The notes: generated by a model not told the origin, from the letters alone. Positions 47,755 through 59,940 are shown, counted from the first letter of the stretch. The stretch: 64,000 nt of DNA from Gamsiella multidivaricata (GCF_025024155.1 NW_026251743.1:305631-369630); one strand, 5' to 3'. Numbers and translations are program-made.

Positions 47755-48760
47755 CAGTCGAACTCCTATTTTGCAGCTTAAATTGGAGGAGCAGCCATGT
47801 ATTCAGTCCAATTGAACTGAGTACACATTTGTTCACACGCACTGTCACTTCCCGAGCGCATCCTGTCCTCTACTTCTACCGTACCCAAAACAACGCGCCA
47901 TGTTCACACAGTCCCAGCTCCTAGTCCAGTAAACAACAAACGTGCTGGCTCTGGAACCTCCGCTTCCAGATTACACAAATCTCGAAAGAAGTACACGCTT
48001 TACGATAAGAGTCAAAGTATCGTGCAGATCAACAGCATAACCCATTTGAACCCCATGGCGCCATATCAAGAATGTCGGGCATGCATCCCCATACAGCCGC
48101 CCGCATACTACACGGCCGCTTTCGGCAACAAAAGCGATTGCACACACCAGCGGAGATCAATGGTGATTGCGGAAGAGGTCCGCTACGCCTGGTATAAACT
48201 GCAGGAGTCTTTGAGTACGGAAATCAATTTCTGATCCTCAGTTGCTCGCTTCTTAGGCATACTCCTAATCCATATATTTTGACAGGCATCAACGTGTCTA
48301 ATTGTCGTCTGAAAGGAACTGCTGTGGCGATGTGGATCATCCTGAAGAGTTACTTTCATCCCGAGTATCTGCCAAAGCCGATTAGCTTTTCGAATGGCTG
48401 GCTTCGAAACTTCAAGAAACAAAAAGGACTCAAGAGACACATCGGCCATGGTGAAAGCGGATCAGTCGACTTAAGTCTCTACCGGCCTCAAATCCAAAAC
48501 ATCCAAATGGATCTCGAGGACTTTTATCCAGACAACATCTACAATTATGATGAAGCAGGTCTCTTTCTAAAGGCTATGTCAAATAAGACCATTGCCGCTG
48601 GTCCTATCCGCGGCAAGAAAATTACTCGAATTGCTCGATTATCAGTTCTATTGTGCTGCAATGCCACGGGCACAGACAAGCGCAAGCCATATATTCTTTG
48701 TAGGTAGTGAAGCATTATCAAGAACTGCGACAGTCGGGCTGAAAAGGGTTGCTTGTTTAT

Positions 48761-48763
<3 letters not shown>

Positions 48764-48797
<34 letters not shown>
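48764..48797 (+). repeat. 34-nt T homopolymer inside a transposase intron
   Basis: Uninterrupted T run directly before caaatgcag, acting as a very long polypyrimidine tract. Confidence 0.9.
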
Positions 48798-49284
48798 CAA
48801 ATGCAGCTAAGCACCGTCCAACGGGTTGGCCAAAACGACATTGATGGAAATGGATGCTGAATTTCAAGGAAGCGGCTACATGACACACGACCTGTTCGCC
48901 GACTGGCTCTGGGAACTAGACTGGGACATACACAGGAAGAGGCGCAAGATCGCTTTGCTGATCGACAGCGCACCAGGACATGGCAAATGTGAAAATATGG
49001 GCCTTCCCAACATCACCATCATCCGGCTACCACCAAATACAACATCCATGACCCAGCCACTCGACGCTGGGATTATCCGGACCTTCAAGGTCTTCTATAG
49101 TCAAGGGATGCTTGAGATTGTCTGCAGACGTCGTGTTCAAAAGAGGTCACCTACGGCAACAGTTCCGAATGGGAGGCTCTGGGCATGTCTGGTCAACTCT
49201 TGGAAAAAGGTGACTCCTGATTGCATCCGTAATTGTTTCGTCCAGGTTCCAATCCTGTCTGAGTACCAAAGGATTCATTTGAAG

Positions 49285-49614
49285 TGTAAGACTTGTGGAT
49301 GAGGAGGAACAACGAGGTGAAAACGAGGGGAGACGAGTGAACAAGGTGAGTGAACAAGACGAATGTGTGAAGACAATAGTTTATTGACTAGACTGTTGTG
49401 AGTATATGAACTGGGGTCCAACTACATAGTCAGTCCTTCCTTATATACATCAGACGAATAAAGGTCCTGATTAGTAATCCATGGTTCTAGACGTTTCGGT
49501 GCTGCCTTTGCTCATCTTTACATCATGGAGCTTTCTGCGATGAGAGCGACGTTGATCCTTTCTTAGACGCGTCTAGCGTCACATGACAATACTAATCAGA
49601 GTTAAACTCTGACA
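49285..49614 (-). mobile_element. Solo LTR, 330 bp
   Basis: Begins TGTAAG and ends CTGACA (TG..CA on both strands) with 5-bp target duplication TGAAG at 49280-49284 and 49615-49619. In minus orientation it has TATATAAGG near 49440-49448 and AATAAA near its 3' end (about 49379-49384), so the retrotransposon pointed left. It interrupts the pogo transposase. Only one LTR is present, so internal sequences were lost by LTR-LTR recombination. Confidence 0.82.
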
Positions 49615-49631
49615 TGAAGGCTCTGGGAGTC

Positions 49632-51533
49632 TCCCGCCTGGGCTGGAGGCAATTGTCCTTTATTCGGATGGATCAGTGAAGAACGCTGGCTCGGACACAG
49701 TCAGCCAATCGTTCGGTAGTGTCTATAGATGCGTCGACGGCTCGTTCCAGACGGCTATCTGTGGTACAGCGACGGATTACGCATCATCCACCAAAGCAGA
49801 ACTGGTGGGTCTGCTCGCGACAATTCTGTGCTGTCCCCGGGATTGCAACGCCATTATTCATATCGACAATAGAGCTGTGGTCCAACAGTTTGCGGCATTA
49901 GTCAAGAATCGACATACAGCTACTCCACGACAGCGGTTGAGAGCAGCATATGCCAACTGGTGGGCCGTGATCTACGAGGCGTACGTGCAGCAGGGCAGTA
50001 AAGTGAATGTTCAGTGGGTTAAAGGATACAGTGGCGATGCTGGAAATGAGGCCGCTGACGAATTGGCGGACAAGGCACACGACGGCGGGCGACGGCCATG
50101 GCAACTGAACACACAGTATTTCACGAGCATGAAGACACATACGACCTTCTGTGGTCAGCCAGCGGAGGACGACATTCGCCAATTGATCAAGCATCAGTCT
50201 GCAGCCAGAAACCATCATGCATGGACTTGTCAACAACGAACGAAACAATTTATTCAGCAGTGGGAAGAAGTGGAGTGGCGATCCAGCCTTACTATAATAC
50301 ATGAGAAAAATCCGCCAGGGGGTTTTTTCACCAGCCTTGCGGATTGCAACCATCGGTCCCACAGGATCAAGAAAATCCATGATATGCTGCCAACCATGCA
50401 GTATATGCACAGGTGGAAGCCGAAATCTGTATACCACTGACAGATGCCAAGTGTGCCTTACCATGGTGGGGGATACTCAGCACTTCTGGGTCTGCAGAGC
50501 CACACAGAACAGACGACAGGAGGAATGGGGAAAGACAATTGATCGGGATTCTAAGTCTTGGACGCACCTTGGCGGATAAGGCGAGGAAAAAGTGGTTGCG
50601 CGACATGGAGGAGGCAATCAAGGATGGTCGACAATTCACACGCACCGAACCGAGTTTTACCCCGTGCGAGTTAGACACCCTTTGGTGGAGTCTGCGTGAG
50701 ATCCGGGGAGTGGAAACGATGGTGGATACGCGGTATGATGACTGGATAAGACTGCTGGAGGAGCGGCGAGACAGGGACAATGGTGACGAGGACTGAGAGA
50801 ATGTTCACGAGGAAGAAGGAGAAGGAGAAGGAGTGGGCAGTCAAGAAAACGTACAGCAGGCAGCACCGCCTACCAGGCTCTGGACAACGACAGACATATA
50901 TCATGGGCTCGTACCAAAGTCCCTGACGGATTGTGCGCTGCTCTTTAAGACGTCGAAGAGTATCGCGGCTTACCTGGTTGGACGTTTTGTAGAACGAATT
51001 GAGGCTTTTGGCCGAGAGGAGCTATGGAAGGAGCGATGTAGTGCCACAGTAGCATGGGAAAAGTCCGAGGGCATATGCACGAGGATGAAGAAAGCCGGGG
51101 TCCAGGTAGGAGGTGAGGCCCAGGGCTTTGTGAGACAACAGCCCCAAGAGGGGGTTACGACAGCGGCGAGGAGGAGAGCAGGCAGCCGCTTGGTGGAACA
51201 TCTCCAGGGAAAGGTGGTGTTGAACGAGATGGAGAGAGGAAGGAAGATAAAATTCATATTGGCCCGTGATCTTGACTAAGTTAAGAGAGGACCCATCGGA
51301 CCCGACAGGTTGCGTAGCGGTTTTGGGCCCCAGCTCAAGGATTAGAAACCATGCGACTCAGAATGTACATCATAGGTATTTGGTTCCTCATTTTACATTA
51401 GTTTAGTGGGGGCCTCTTGATAGCTATCTTTAGGTAACTATCGGCCGGCTGACAGTCCAAGCCGAAGTTTGGACAATGCAGCCTGTGGCACGCCTGCACG
51501 CCTGGGGGGATCTGGCGTCAATAAAAAAAAAAA
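49632..51533 (+). mobile_element. 5'-truncated LINE (non-LTR retrotransposon) with A-rich tail
   Basis: Flanked by an 18-bp target duplication, atgaaggctctgggagtc, at 49614-49631 and 51534-51551, and ends in caataaaaaaaaaaaa. It keeps only the 3' part of ORF2: an RNase H domain (49676-50440; VLYSDGSVKNAG, SSTKAELVGLL, IHIDNRAVV, GNEAADELADKA), then a zinc-binding end (DRCQVCLTMVGDTQHFWVC) in a shifted frame from about 50430. Further shifts occur near 50570 and 50800, after which a C-terminal region runs to 51279. The reverse transcriptase is absent: truncation on insertion is normal for LINEs. Not functional. Confidence 0.88.
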
Positions 51534-52061
51534 ATGAAGGCTCTGGGAGTCAATACAAAGGCGAATCAAATCAATCGTCTTCAGGAAGACCTCATGGAAC
51601 AGTATGCATGAAACGAGGAAGACATTGCCCGCCAGAAGGACTTTTCTGTCCTGAATTACCTCAGTATGATCCATAGTGAAGGGTCCTCACAAGCGATCCA
51701 CGAACCCGCCCTCCAGGTAATGGGTCGCGAGGAATACAAGGAACGTTCCTATCACTCAAGGAGAATGATTTCGTGGATGAGGACAGTTTCGATAATGATA
51801 TGTTGGATGACGACGATGACTCTGATCCTGATTAAGAGGACATGAAACCAGTTGCCAATGGTCAGGAAACGCAGGTAGTCAAAACCGTTCTTCGCGGCCG
51901 CACTATGGATACGATGGTTCCCCTCGAGGATTTCTCTTCACCACTGTCGCATATTTCACCAGAGTTCACTGTATATTTAGTTTAATAAGTGTACTTCCAA
52001 CTCATTATTATATCTTATACAAATAAATACCCAATCGGTGAAGCTAAAAATCCACATACAC

Positions 52062-53385
52062 ATGTACACCGCCATGAATAACGACAACGTCAACCAGGCC
52101 CCTCTCGAGACCAATACTCCAATTATACCCCTCATCGATGGCTCAGCCATGGAGGTCGATGAAGAATTTGACAATGGGTCCAGTCCCCCTTCGAGTGACA
52201 ACGGGCAAAAATCACCTCAAGTAGAGGAGCCCTTGTCCAATGAGGACATGCTAAAGAAATTGCACGAGAAAATGGAGCTCCTTGTCAAGCGCGAGGTCTA
52301 CCTTGCTCGGCTGTTAATCAATACCGACGAGGACGATGAGAATACCAGTCTCCAAGAGAATTACGACGCCGCAATCAGGCAAATGGCAGCAGTCGATAAG
52401 AAACTTGGCATGCTTGTCAGGGCAATGGAGAATGTCGCCTCGTTGAATAGTCCAAGAACGCCTATTGTCCGCGGTGGCCCAAATAATCAATCCCACCAAG
52501 GTAACGTTCGGAAATACAATAAGAGTCCATTCGCGTTGAAAATAAACGATGACATGCCACGCTTCAAAGCTGGCGATGACCCCAGAACGTTCCTGGATAA
52601 TATGAAATCTAAAGTCAGCGCTTATGTTGGTGATGATGTCTTTGCGCAGGTATGTGCACGCTATCTCTTGTACTTGACTCCGAGTGACTATCACAGACAG
52701 GCCCTCGAAGAAGAAATCAAGAAAAGAGTCAAAGAGACACTAACTTGGGATAACGTGAAGCTATCTTTCCTCAAATTGCGCTAACAGAACAAGAGCGCAT
52801 TACTCAAATGATGGACCTGCTGAAATCAGGCAGAAAAAAGGATGAGTCTTATCGTCCATTCGCTATGCGCATCTCTCGCGACATAAGAGTTTATGGGATT
52901 AAGGATGACAATGAAGTTGCTCTTTCTCTCTTGTGCGGATCGGTTACGCCCGGCACGCTCAATCTGATGATCATGCGATTGGCCATGGATGACAAGGATG
53001 TGACGAGGTTTACATCAATCAATGCTTTCATAAAATACTCAGCATCCTCGTGGGTCCCAATCAACCCCACGATATAATCAATACTGACTCGTCCGCAACA
53101 GGTCCAATTCGCCATAGACAAGGTACCTCGAAGCGTTTTACGCACAAGGGTTAATGTTCCATGCAGATGGGAGTGCAACAATCGTCTGCATCTTCCTATG
53201 CTCCGAATCAAATCAGCCATACCACTGCACCGCCGTTCACATGCCAGAAATGTGGTCCGAATTATTCGCACAACACTGGCGGGCATCTTGAATACGGCCG
53301 TTGCCACCGACGCGGCCATAAAACGGAGGAATGCAAGGGAAAGTATTCTCCAGTACCGATGGTAAGAATGAATCGTACAAAATAA
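52062..53385 (+). pseudogene. Ty3 gag, frameshifted
   Basis: The first frame (52062-52784) has an acidic N-terminus, a coiled coil (MLKKLHEKMELLVKRE) and a capsid-like segment (FKAGDDPRTFLDNMKSKV). A frame change near 52785 leads to LSLLCGSVTPGTLNLMI, and another leads to a zinc-knuckle-like end, CQKCG and GRCHRRGHKTEECKG, in which one expected Cys is missing. Nucleocapsid function is unlikely. Confidence 0.7.
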
Positions 53386-53744
53386 ATCAAATCAAACCTC
53401 GTGTCAATGCTTTGAATCTGATGGAAACAACAACAGCTGCAAATCAGCTATCTGACCTAGAAAGCTTCTTGTTGTTACTACCTTCACATGCCATCAATTC
53501 CACAAGCACCAGCAACCTCGCCGCAAGAACTGAACCCCAACAGAATCGGCGCCATGATGAACATGGGACCCACCATCCGGGCAACAAGATTAGTCAGACG
53601 ACTTCTCCAAAAATAAAGCTACCATGGTAGCTGAAGACAGCGTTGATACAAAAAATAAAAGAAAGCGCCGGAAAAATATGGTGAAATATTCAGGAACGGA
53701 AAAGGAGACTGTCATTCCAAAGAAAAGAAGGTTAGACCTGCTGC

Positions 53745-56700
53745 ATGATTACACGTCGCGCAATGGTCCTGACAATACTGCGCAACCTGAAATCATTTTC
53801 GATAAACAACCGTATATCGCGTGAATCCTCTTTAGCGCAGCTTGTAGTTGATGACGATGAACAGTCGCACCAGATGAATTCTTCTTGGCGTGCAGTCAAC
53901 TCGTACGTTGATGATAGTTTCGCCTATATCGATCTGGAAGAATTATTTCGGCAGGAAAAAGAAGCCGAAAGAATGGAATCCAGAGCCCTTGAATACGAAA
54001 AAAATCAGATACGGGTTTCGTCTCTTCAGAAAATAGAAGACAGTTTAATTGAATTAGCAAAATTGAATACAAACAAAGAGCAGGCTGATAGAAGAATACT
54101 TGTCTCTGTCACTTTCGAGGATGAAAAATACGATGCGTTACTAGACACAGGCGCAACCGACACCTGCATTCGGCAAGACATTGCCATCAAGCACAATAAA
54201 CAAACCAATCCCGTTGAAGGTGTCATCACACTGGCTGACGAAAGCCAAACAATCCCTCGAATTGGTCAAACGGAGAACATTGAGTTGCAATATGGTACGC
54301 GAATAGTATCAGCACCAATGGAGGTAATTACTCAGTCCTATCCATTCATCATCGGGATGGATCTCTTCCACCAGTTCGGTTTTAGCATCTCTGGTCTCGC
54401 CAATCCCGGCAACGATGCGATGCAACTGCCTGAACCGGAAGAAGATAAAAAACCATTTCTTGTTCCTGGTGAGCAACCCGATGAAGAAAAGACTAATGCG
54501 TTTTTGGAAATGAAAAAGAAATTTCTATCGAAAATCGAAAAATATCTCGCGGAAAACGCGAACATTCCAAAGACTACTTTCTGTCCCGTACCTGAAATGA
54601 AAGTCTATTTACCAATCCCAGAGGGTACAGTGCTATTCAGAAGGCCTCGACCATTCGCCGAAAAGCAAATGAGCATCTTTGAGGACACAATCGAGAAATG
54701 GCTACGTGACGATGTGATCACGCTGGCCCCTGTAGGCAATGTACATAACAATACCCTCACACTTGCTGCTAAAAAAGATGAACATGGCAAGAAGACGCTA
54801 TGGCGAGTCTGCCTTGACCCCAGACCGCTGAACAAGCATCTGCCGGATGATAATTATCCCTTGCCTCTAATCAATGACATAATCACACGTCTAGCGGGTA
54901 ACTCCATATTCACTACAATTGATCTCTCTCAGGCGTACCATCGTCTCCCAATCCATGAGGATGATCAACCGCTGACTGCGTTCATGCACAATGGCAAACA
55001 ATACATGTTCAAGAAAGCACCTTTTGGACTGAAGCCGTTGTCCAGTCTTTTTCAGAGGGGAATGTCGAGGATCCTCGGCGATCTTCCATTCGTCTGTAAT
55101 TTCATTGATGACATTGTGATATTCTCCAAGAATCGAGATGAACATGCCGAGCATGTACGGACCGTAATCAAACGGCTCAATGAAGCCAAATTAATAATCA
55201 ATCGCGACAAATGCAACTTCTTCAGCACGCAAATCTCGTTGCTGGGTTTCATAATCGGACTACACGGAAAGAGCGTAGATCCAACCAAATTTGCAAATAT
55301 CAATGAATGGGAACCGCCAAAGACGGCAAAACAGGTCCAGTCATACCTTGGCACGTTTAATTTCTTCAGGGAGTATATTCCCCTGTTCAGTGAAGTCGCA
55401 GCACCTTTGGATGCGCTTCGTAGTCGAACTGAGCCATTCACTCTGAATGAGGAACAATTACAATCATTTAATACGCTGAAAAATCTGTTGACACATGCAC
55501 CAATACTGTCATTCCCTGATTTTAGCAAACCATTTTACGTTGCAACAGATGCCTCAGATGTTGGCATCGGTGCTGTCTTATACCAACTACCTCGCGGTAA
55601 GAGCACCCGAAGGATATCAATTATATTTCCTTCATGGCACGCTCTCTACAAGAAAGAGAACGCAAATACAGTGCCACCAAGAAAGAATTGCTTGCAATCG
55701 TATTTGCTCTGAATAAATTCCACTACTATCTGTGGGGAAGACATTTTGATCTATACACAGATCACCGTGCATTGACATTCATACATTCTCAGCAGAATCT
55801 TAATCCAATGATGACCGCTTGGCAGGATACCATCCTGAATTATTCCTTCACGGTTCATTACCGACCGGGTTTTCTGAATATTCTACCAGACGCTTTGTCA
55901 CGTCTATTTCCGGTCAAAATTCCAAAGCAGCACTCATCGAATACAGAAGAGACAAAAGAGCTCTTGCCTACATGCATATTCTACAAAATGAAGAAACAGA
56001 AAGAGAATTAGTACCTGAAAAAGACAGGGAAGAAACCATGCACAAAGCGCATGCAATGGGTCATCTTGGTACAAATGCTATGGTGAATTCAATCCATCAA
56101 GAAGGGAAAACCTGGCCCCACATGGCCAATGACTGTCTGAATTTCATAAAACGGTGTCGAGAATGCCAACGTGTAAATATCGCACGTAAAGGCTATCACC
56201 CAATGAAGGCAATTCATGCACACTTACCTGGGGAGCACATCGCCATCGACATTGCAGGCCCTTTCGAAGAGTCTGAAGACAAAAACGTCTATTTGTTGGT
56301 TATGGTCGACGTTTGTACTCGGTTTGTATTGCTGGATGCATTACCAGACAAATCTGCATACACAGTCGGAAAGACTTTATTTAAAAGGTTTACTGATATT
56401 GGTTTCCCTCGCGTGCTACAATCCGATAACGGAAAAGAATTCGTAAATGAGTTGATCCGTATCATGACCACGCAAATGTACATTGATCATCGATTAATAA
56501 CACCATATCATCCAAGGGGAAACGGAGTGGCAGAAAATCATGTCAAAACGGCATGCAATATGATTCGCAAAGAAGTCAAAGGAAATCATAAACAATGGGA
56601 TCGACACATTCCATTCATCCAATTAGCTGCCAATACGCGAACTGTTAGTTTGCACAATTCATCTCCGTTCTCGTTATTCTTCGCGCGCAAAGTTAACGGT

Positions 56701-57252
56701 TTCTCTAACTATACCAACGAAGAAGGCAGAAATATGAATGAAGAAGAACTGCTTGAACGTCTAAAATATATGACCGAGATCGTCTTCCCCGCCATTAGAA
56801 GAAATCTAAGGCGAAACAACAAAAATGATCGAACGATTTAATGCAACAGTGTTGCACAATGAATTCCCAGATGGAGCAAAAGTAATGACTTTGATCCAAT
56901 TAAAGGAGGCAAGCTTACTCCACGATATGAAGGACCATATACAGTGGTACGACGCACTTCACATGGCTCATATATCCTTAAGGATGGAACAGGAGCTATA
57001 TTAGGACGTCATTATGCCCCATCTCAGCTCAAGCTTGTGCTGGATGATTTTGAAGACACTGACACCTATGAAGTGGAAAAAATCGTTGACCACAGGGCTA
57101 GTACAATCACGCCTAATACGAATGAATATTTGGTCAAATGGAAGGGTTATTCTTCCGATGAAAATACATGGAACCTGAAGATCATTTTATTGAACGACGA
57201 TGCATCAGTGACTATTGGGCTGAGCATCATGCCGCCAACAAAAATCAAATAG
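53745..57252 (+). pseudogene. Ty3 pol polyprotein with chromodomain, frameshifted
   Basis: Frame 1 (53745-55712): retropepsin ALLDTGATDTCI, reverse transcriptase blocks VCLDPRPLNKHL, TIDLSQAYHRLPI and the catalytic FIDDIVIFS, then the RNase H start FYVATDASDVGIGAVLYQ. Frame 2 (55634-56011): RKYSATKKELLAIVFALNKF and LYTDHRALTFI. Frame 3 (to 56841): integrase HHCC zinc finger (HAMGHLG, then CRECQR), catalytic IAIDIAGPF, LQSDNGKEFVN and GVAENHVKT. Frame 4 (56944-57252): a chromodomain, YEVEKIVDHRA and YLVKWKGYSSDENTW, which targets integration to modified chromatin. At least three frame changes make it non-autonomous. Confidence 0.85.
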
Positions 57253-57495
57253 CGAACATACGATGACACGGCAACAGGCACCTCTAGCCGGCCGTCTACG
57301 CGGCGCAAACGATCTCAAAGCACACGTTCATAACAAATACAAATATCTTACTGCACAAGAGATAACTAAACGCATGGAAAAAAAAAAAAAAAAAAAAGCA
57401 CAAGACATATACAATGAGCATTACATTCCAATGGTCTGCGACAAATAGATGGCTAGAATCTTTATTTCATAGCTAACTAGTAATAGTCTGCTTAT

Positions 57496-57988
57496 CAAAT
57501 GAGGACTATAATGTTAGTCCTGGCCTTTCTACGCCGCTTGCGAGGACGTTGCTCCTTCCTGCTATCGTCCTCCGCTTCAACTTGAACCCCCTGCTCTGCT
57601 GTCTTTCGATCCACCTGAGTGCCTTCATCCTTGTAAATTATATCCCGCTCACGTTTCAGGCACTGCGAAGCTCCTCGATTTCCAGCTGAGCTACGATGAG
57701 TCGAGCCTCATAATCCTCGTCCGTGCCACCCTGATCCTGTGGCGAATCATCATCATCTTCCTCGTCGGGTTGCGACGCTGGCACAAATTCAGGCTTGCCT
57801 AGTGCCACATCCGAGGGAAAAGTCGGAGACCAATATCCTTCGTTCCTTGTGTCAAAGGCACTGTCTCCGCCGACAATACCCCCTCTGACTCCGCCTTCGA
57901 AGTGGGTTTCCCCGGTTGCTGATTTCAGCTCCACAGGGCGATTACCCTTAGCTTGACGCAAGCTGATCATAGGCCGACGTTCGGTCAT
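57496..57988 (-). pseudogene. Short acidic/basic protein fragment, one frame change
   Basis: From ATG 57988: MTERRPMISLRQAKGNRPVE, a Gly-rich stretch, an acidic patch (DEEDDDDSPQDQ), and LEIEELRSA before a stop at 57656. A one-base shift continues the helix (LKRERDIIYKDEGTQVD) to a nuclear-localisation-like end (RPRKRRRKAR). It could be a decayed transposon accessory gene in antisense to the chromovirus. No family recognised. Confidence 0.35.
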
Positions 57989-58920
57989 AATGAAAAATAC
58001 TGTGAAAATTTGTAGGAAAGTGTTTGTGTTGGGCAGGTGAATGAGAAAGAAAGAATGAGGAATCAACCTCGTTCAACCCTCACCTTGAACATCCATCCAT
58101 CCCTCATTCCCATCCGCATCATCTCATTGGTCCATGGGACATCAGATGATCTTGACTGTATTATGTCACGAAAAAAAAAAAAAAAGAAAATAAAAAAATC
58201 CATGCACAATCAACCTAATTTACGCTATTCAAAATCTCTGCAGTACAATAATACGTCACACGCCGAGGATAATTACTTTACAACTAGATGAGCAATTGAT
58301 TCCAAAGTTTACAGTAATTTTTAATAATGCCGAAGCAATAATTGTGTGAAGTTTGAAAGAGATTGAATGAGAGGATCGTCCATGAGATGATGAGAAGTGA
58401 ATTTTGTAAAAACGTTGTAGCAGTTTTGAACCTTACTTTACCGCGTTCGAGATTGGCGAGTCGGCGTTAATGGGTGCGGTATGAATACGACAGTGCCGCG
58501 CTGCGGGGTCGCTGGACATGCTGGAGTTGTTGGGTGCAATGGGTATGGTCGCGGTAGCGATGGGTATGGTTGTGGTAGCGGTGTGTTTTTTTTTGCTTCT
58601 TGAACCTGTCGCGTGCCACGACACGATCGATCGATACTTGGCAAGTGATCGGTCGACTCTTGGCAACGCGTACGACCGTTACACGAAGGCAATGAGAAAC
58701 ATATATATATATCCCGTAGTTCTGTATCTTTTATTCCTTATCCAGCAACTCCAATATATCTACGCTTTCTTGATCCTGTTTCCCAAACTGCATCTCCTCC
58801 CCCCTGTTCTGTCCTGCCACGCTTAAGAAGGTCATCTTGACTCTGAATAAGCATAGGTTCGTGACATTGCTAGATCACACAACCTTTACCTTTTTACTAT
58901 TTTTTTGATTTTGTCCTGCC
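57989..58920. other. Leader-like region before the second gag
   Basis: AT-rich, with an A-run at 58169-58183 and a gatcgatcgat palindrome near 58622. It may contain the old 5' LTR and leader of the gag at 58921, but I find no second copy in the window to define it. Confidence 0.4.
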
Positions 58921-59834
58921 ATGGCCGCTACTCCTGACGCTCTTCAGCTCCTCACCGCCATGGATGCACGCATCACTGCCATTGAAAACGACATTAAGAG
59001 TCTCACGACCATCGAACCGTCTCTTCTGTTCCTACACAACCACTTTGAATTCTTCCGAAACCTTGTTAATGGCCTGGATCCGAGACTAGCTATGATTGAG
59101 AACGCCGTAACCGTCGGTATCCCCGCCCAAATCCACAAGCAAACCGAGATGGACAAGACCGAGGTGATTACCCAAGCTAGTAATTTGATCCATGTCGCCA
59201 TCCGCGCGGACTTAGATGAGATCCGCCGATCTGTTGATACTTTCCGCCGCGATGCTGCAGCTAATTGGGCCACCAAGGGGGACGTCGAGACCGCGAAGCT
59301 GTCCGCCTCCACCGCGGTCCCACAAGCGTCTTCCAGCAAGCCCAAAGTCCCACCGCCCACCGCATTCTCTGGCAAACGAGAAGAATGTGCAACAGGTACA
59401 ACTGTTTATTCGAGAATTATGTCATGGTCATAACCATGCTGCGCCTAGTTTCTAGAGCATTCCAACACAACTGTGTCTAGTATATAAGAGCACTTCAAAC
59501 GTAGGATTAGACAGCAATCAATCATCGAATAAACCTCTGATTCCACCCTAGAACCCCTCCGACTCCTGACTATTTGCAGAATGGAAGACTTTCCTGTCCC
59601 ACCTATCCCTGTTTTTCACCGCCAACGCAACCCAGTCCCCAAACGACACCGACAAGGTCCTGTTTGCTATCTCCCGCTTGGGAGAAGACTCAGCCTTCAA
59701 ATACATGGAACAATATATCGCCGACTTCAACAAGCCTCCTGCCGCTCGCCCAATGATTATCTCCAGCTACGATACCTTCACCAAGACTATGTCCGAAAAC
59801 TTCGGCATCCAGAATGCCCACGTTGTTGCGGAAG
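58921..59834 (+). pseudogene. Ty3-type gag interrupted by a solo LTR and cut short by a second LTR
   Basis: ATG 58921 starts MAATPDALQLLTAMDARITA, followed by a coiled coil and a Pro-rich linker (SKPKVPPPTAFSGKREE). At 59388 a solo LTR interrupts it. Skipping the LTR and one GAATG copy continues in frame as WKTFLSHLSLFFTAN, then LFAISRLGEDSAFKYME and ARPMIISSYDTF, a normal gag capsid progression. At 59835 a second LTR start (tgcaacagg) ends the gag. No zinc knuckle or pol follows. Confidence 0.75.
59388..59578 (+). mobile_element. Solo LTR, 191 bp, family TGCAAC..TTGCA
   Basis: Termini TGCAA/TTGCA, 5-bp target duplication GAATG (59383-59387 and 59579-59583), TATA box tatataag at 59481 and aataaa at 59528. 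It carries a heat-shock-element-like ttctagagcattc at 59450-59462. Confidence 0.88.
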
Positions 59835-59940
59835 TGCAACAGGTTTATGCTCGGTTAAGTGCATTATGATGTCATCAGCGCTTCGCCCATCTTTCTACGA
59901 CTTTCTAGAACACTGTTGATATCTATCCAGCCAGTTTATA
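59835..59940 (+). mobile_element. 5' part of a second, related LTR, broken by the mariner element
   Basis: Begins tgcaacaggt like the LTR at 59388 and shares the ttctagaaca block (59903). It stops at a TATA-like gtttata where the mariner element starts. The expected rest of this LTR is not on the far side of the mariner element. Confidence 0.5.

Larger units (their letters stand above)
47885..51832 (+). pseudogene. Pogo/Tigger-type DDE transposase, spliced, frameshifted and interrupted
   Basis: Order of motifs: CENP-B-like HTH start (RKKYTLYDKSQSIVQI), MVIAEEVRYAWYKLQES, an intron at 48213-48285 (LQESL|SINVSNCRLKG), SFSNGWLRNFKKQKGLKR, HGESGS, first Asp YNYDEAGLF, then LLCCNATGTDKRKPYIL. A second intron contains a 34-nt T-run (48764-48797) and ends atgcag at 48807. 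After KHRPTGWP a one-base frame change leads to MDAEFQGSGYM, second Asp LLIDSAPGH, and third Asp TSMTQPLDAGIIRTFK. The frame then runs into the solo LTR at 49285 and resumes at 51539 (ALGVNTKANQINRLQEDLME), with a further TGA at about 51609. A possible acidic last exon ends at 51832. Confidence 0.75.
47755..51971 (+). mobile_element. Pogo-like Tc1/mariner-superfamily element carrying two nested insertions
   Basis: Left end CAGTCGAACTC (47755) and right end GAGTTCACTG (51971) are imperfect inverted termini next to TA dinucleotides (47753-47754, 51972-51973), as expected for pogo elements. The coding region is interrupted by a solo LTR (49285-49614) and a LINE (49632-51533). Without them and the duplicated target bases the element would be about 2.0 kb, a normal size. 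Decayed, not autonomous. Confidence 0.75.
51974..57448 (+). mobile_element. Decayed Ty3/gypsy chromovirus without recognisable LTRs
   Basis: Gag, protease, reverse transcriptase, RNase H, integrase and chromodomain occur in canonical Ty3 order over about 5.2 kb but are broken into several frames. I compared the sequence just left of gag (51974-52061) with that right of the chromodomain (57253-57500) and saw no shared terminal repeat, so the LTRs are missing or too diverged. The left limit abuts the pogo right end. The 19-nt A-run at 57380-57398 lies in the 3' part. Confidence 0.8.
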
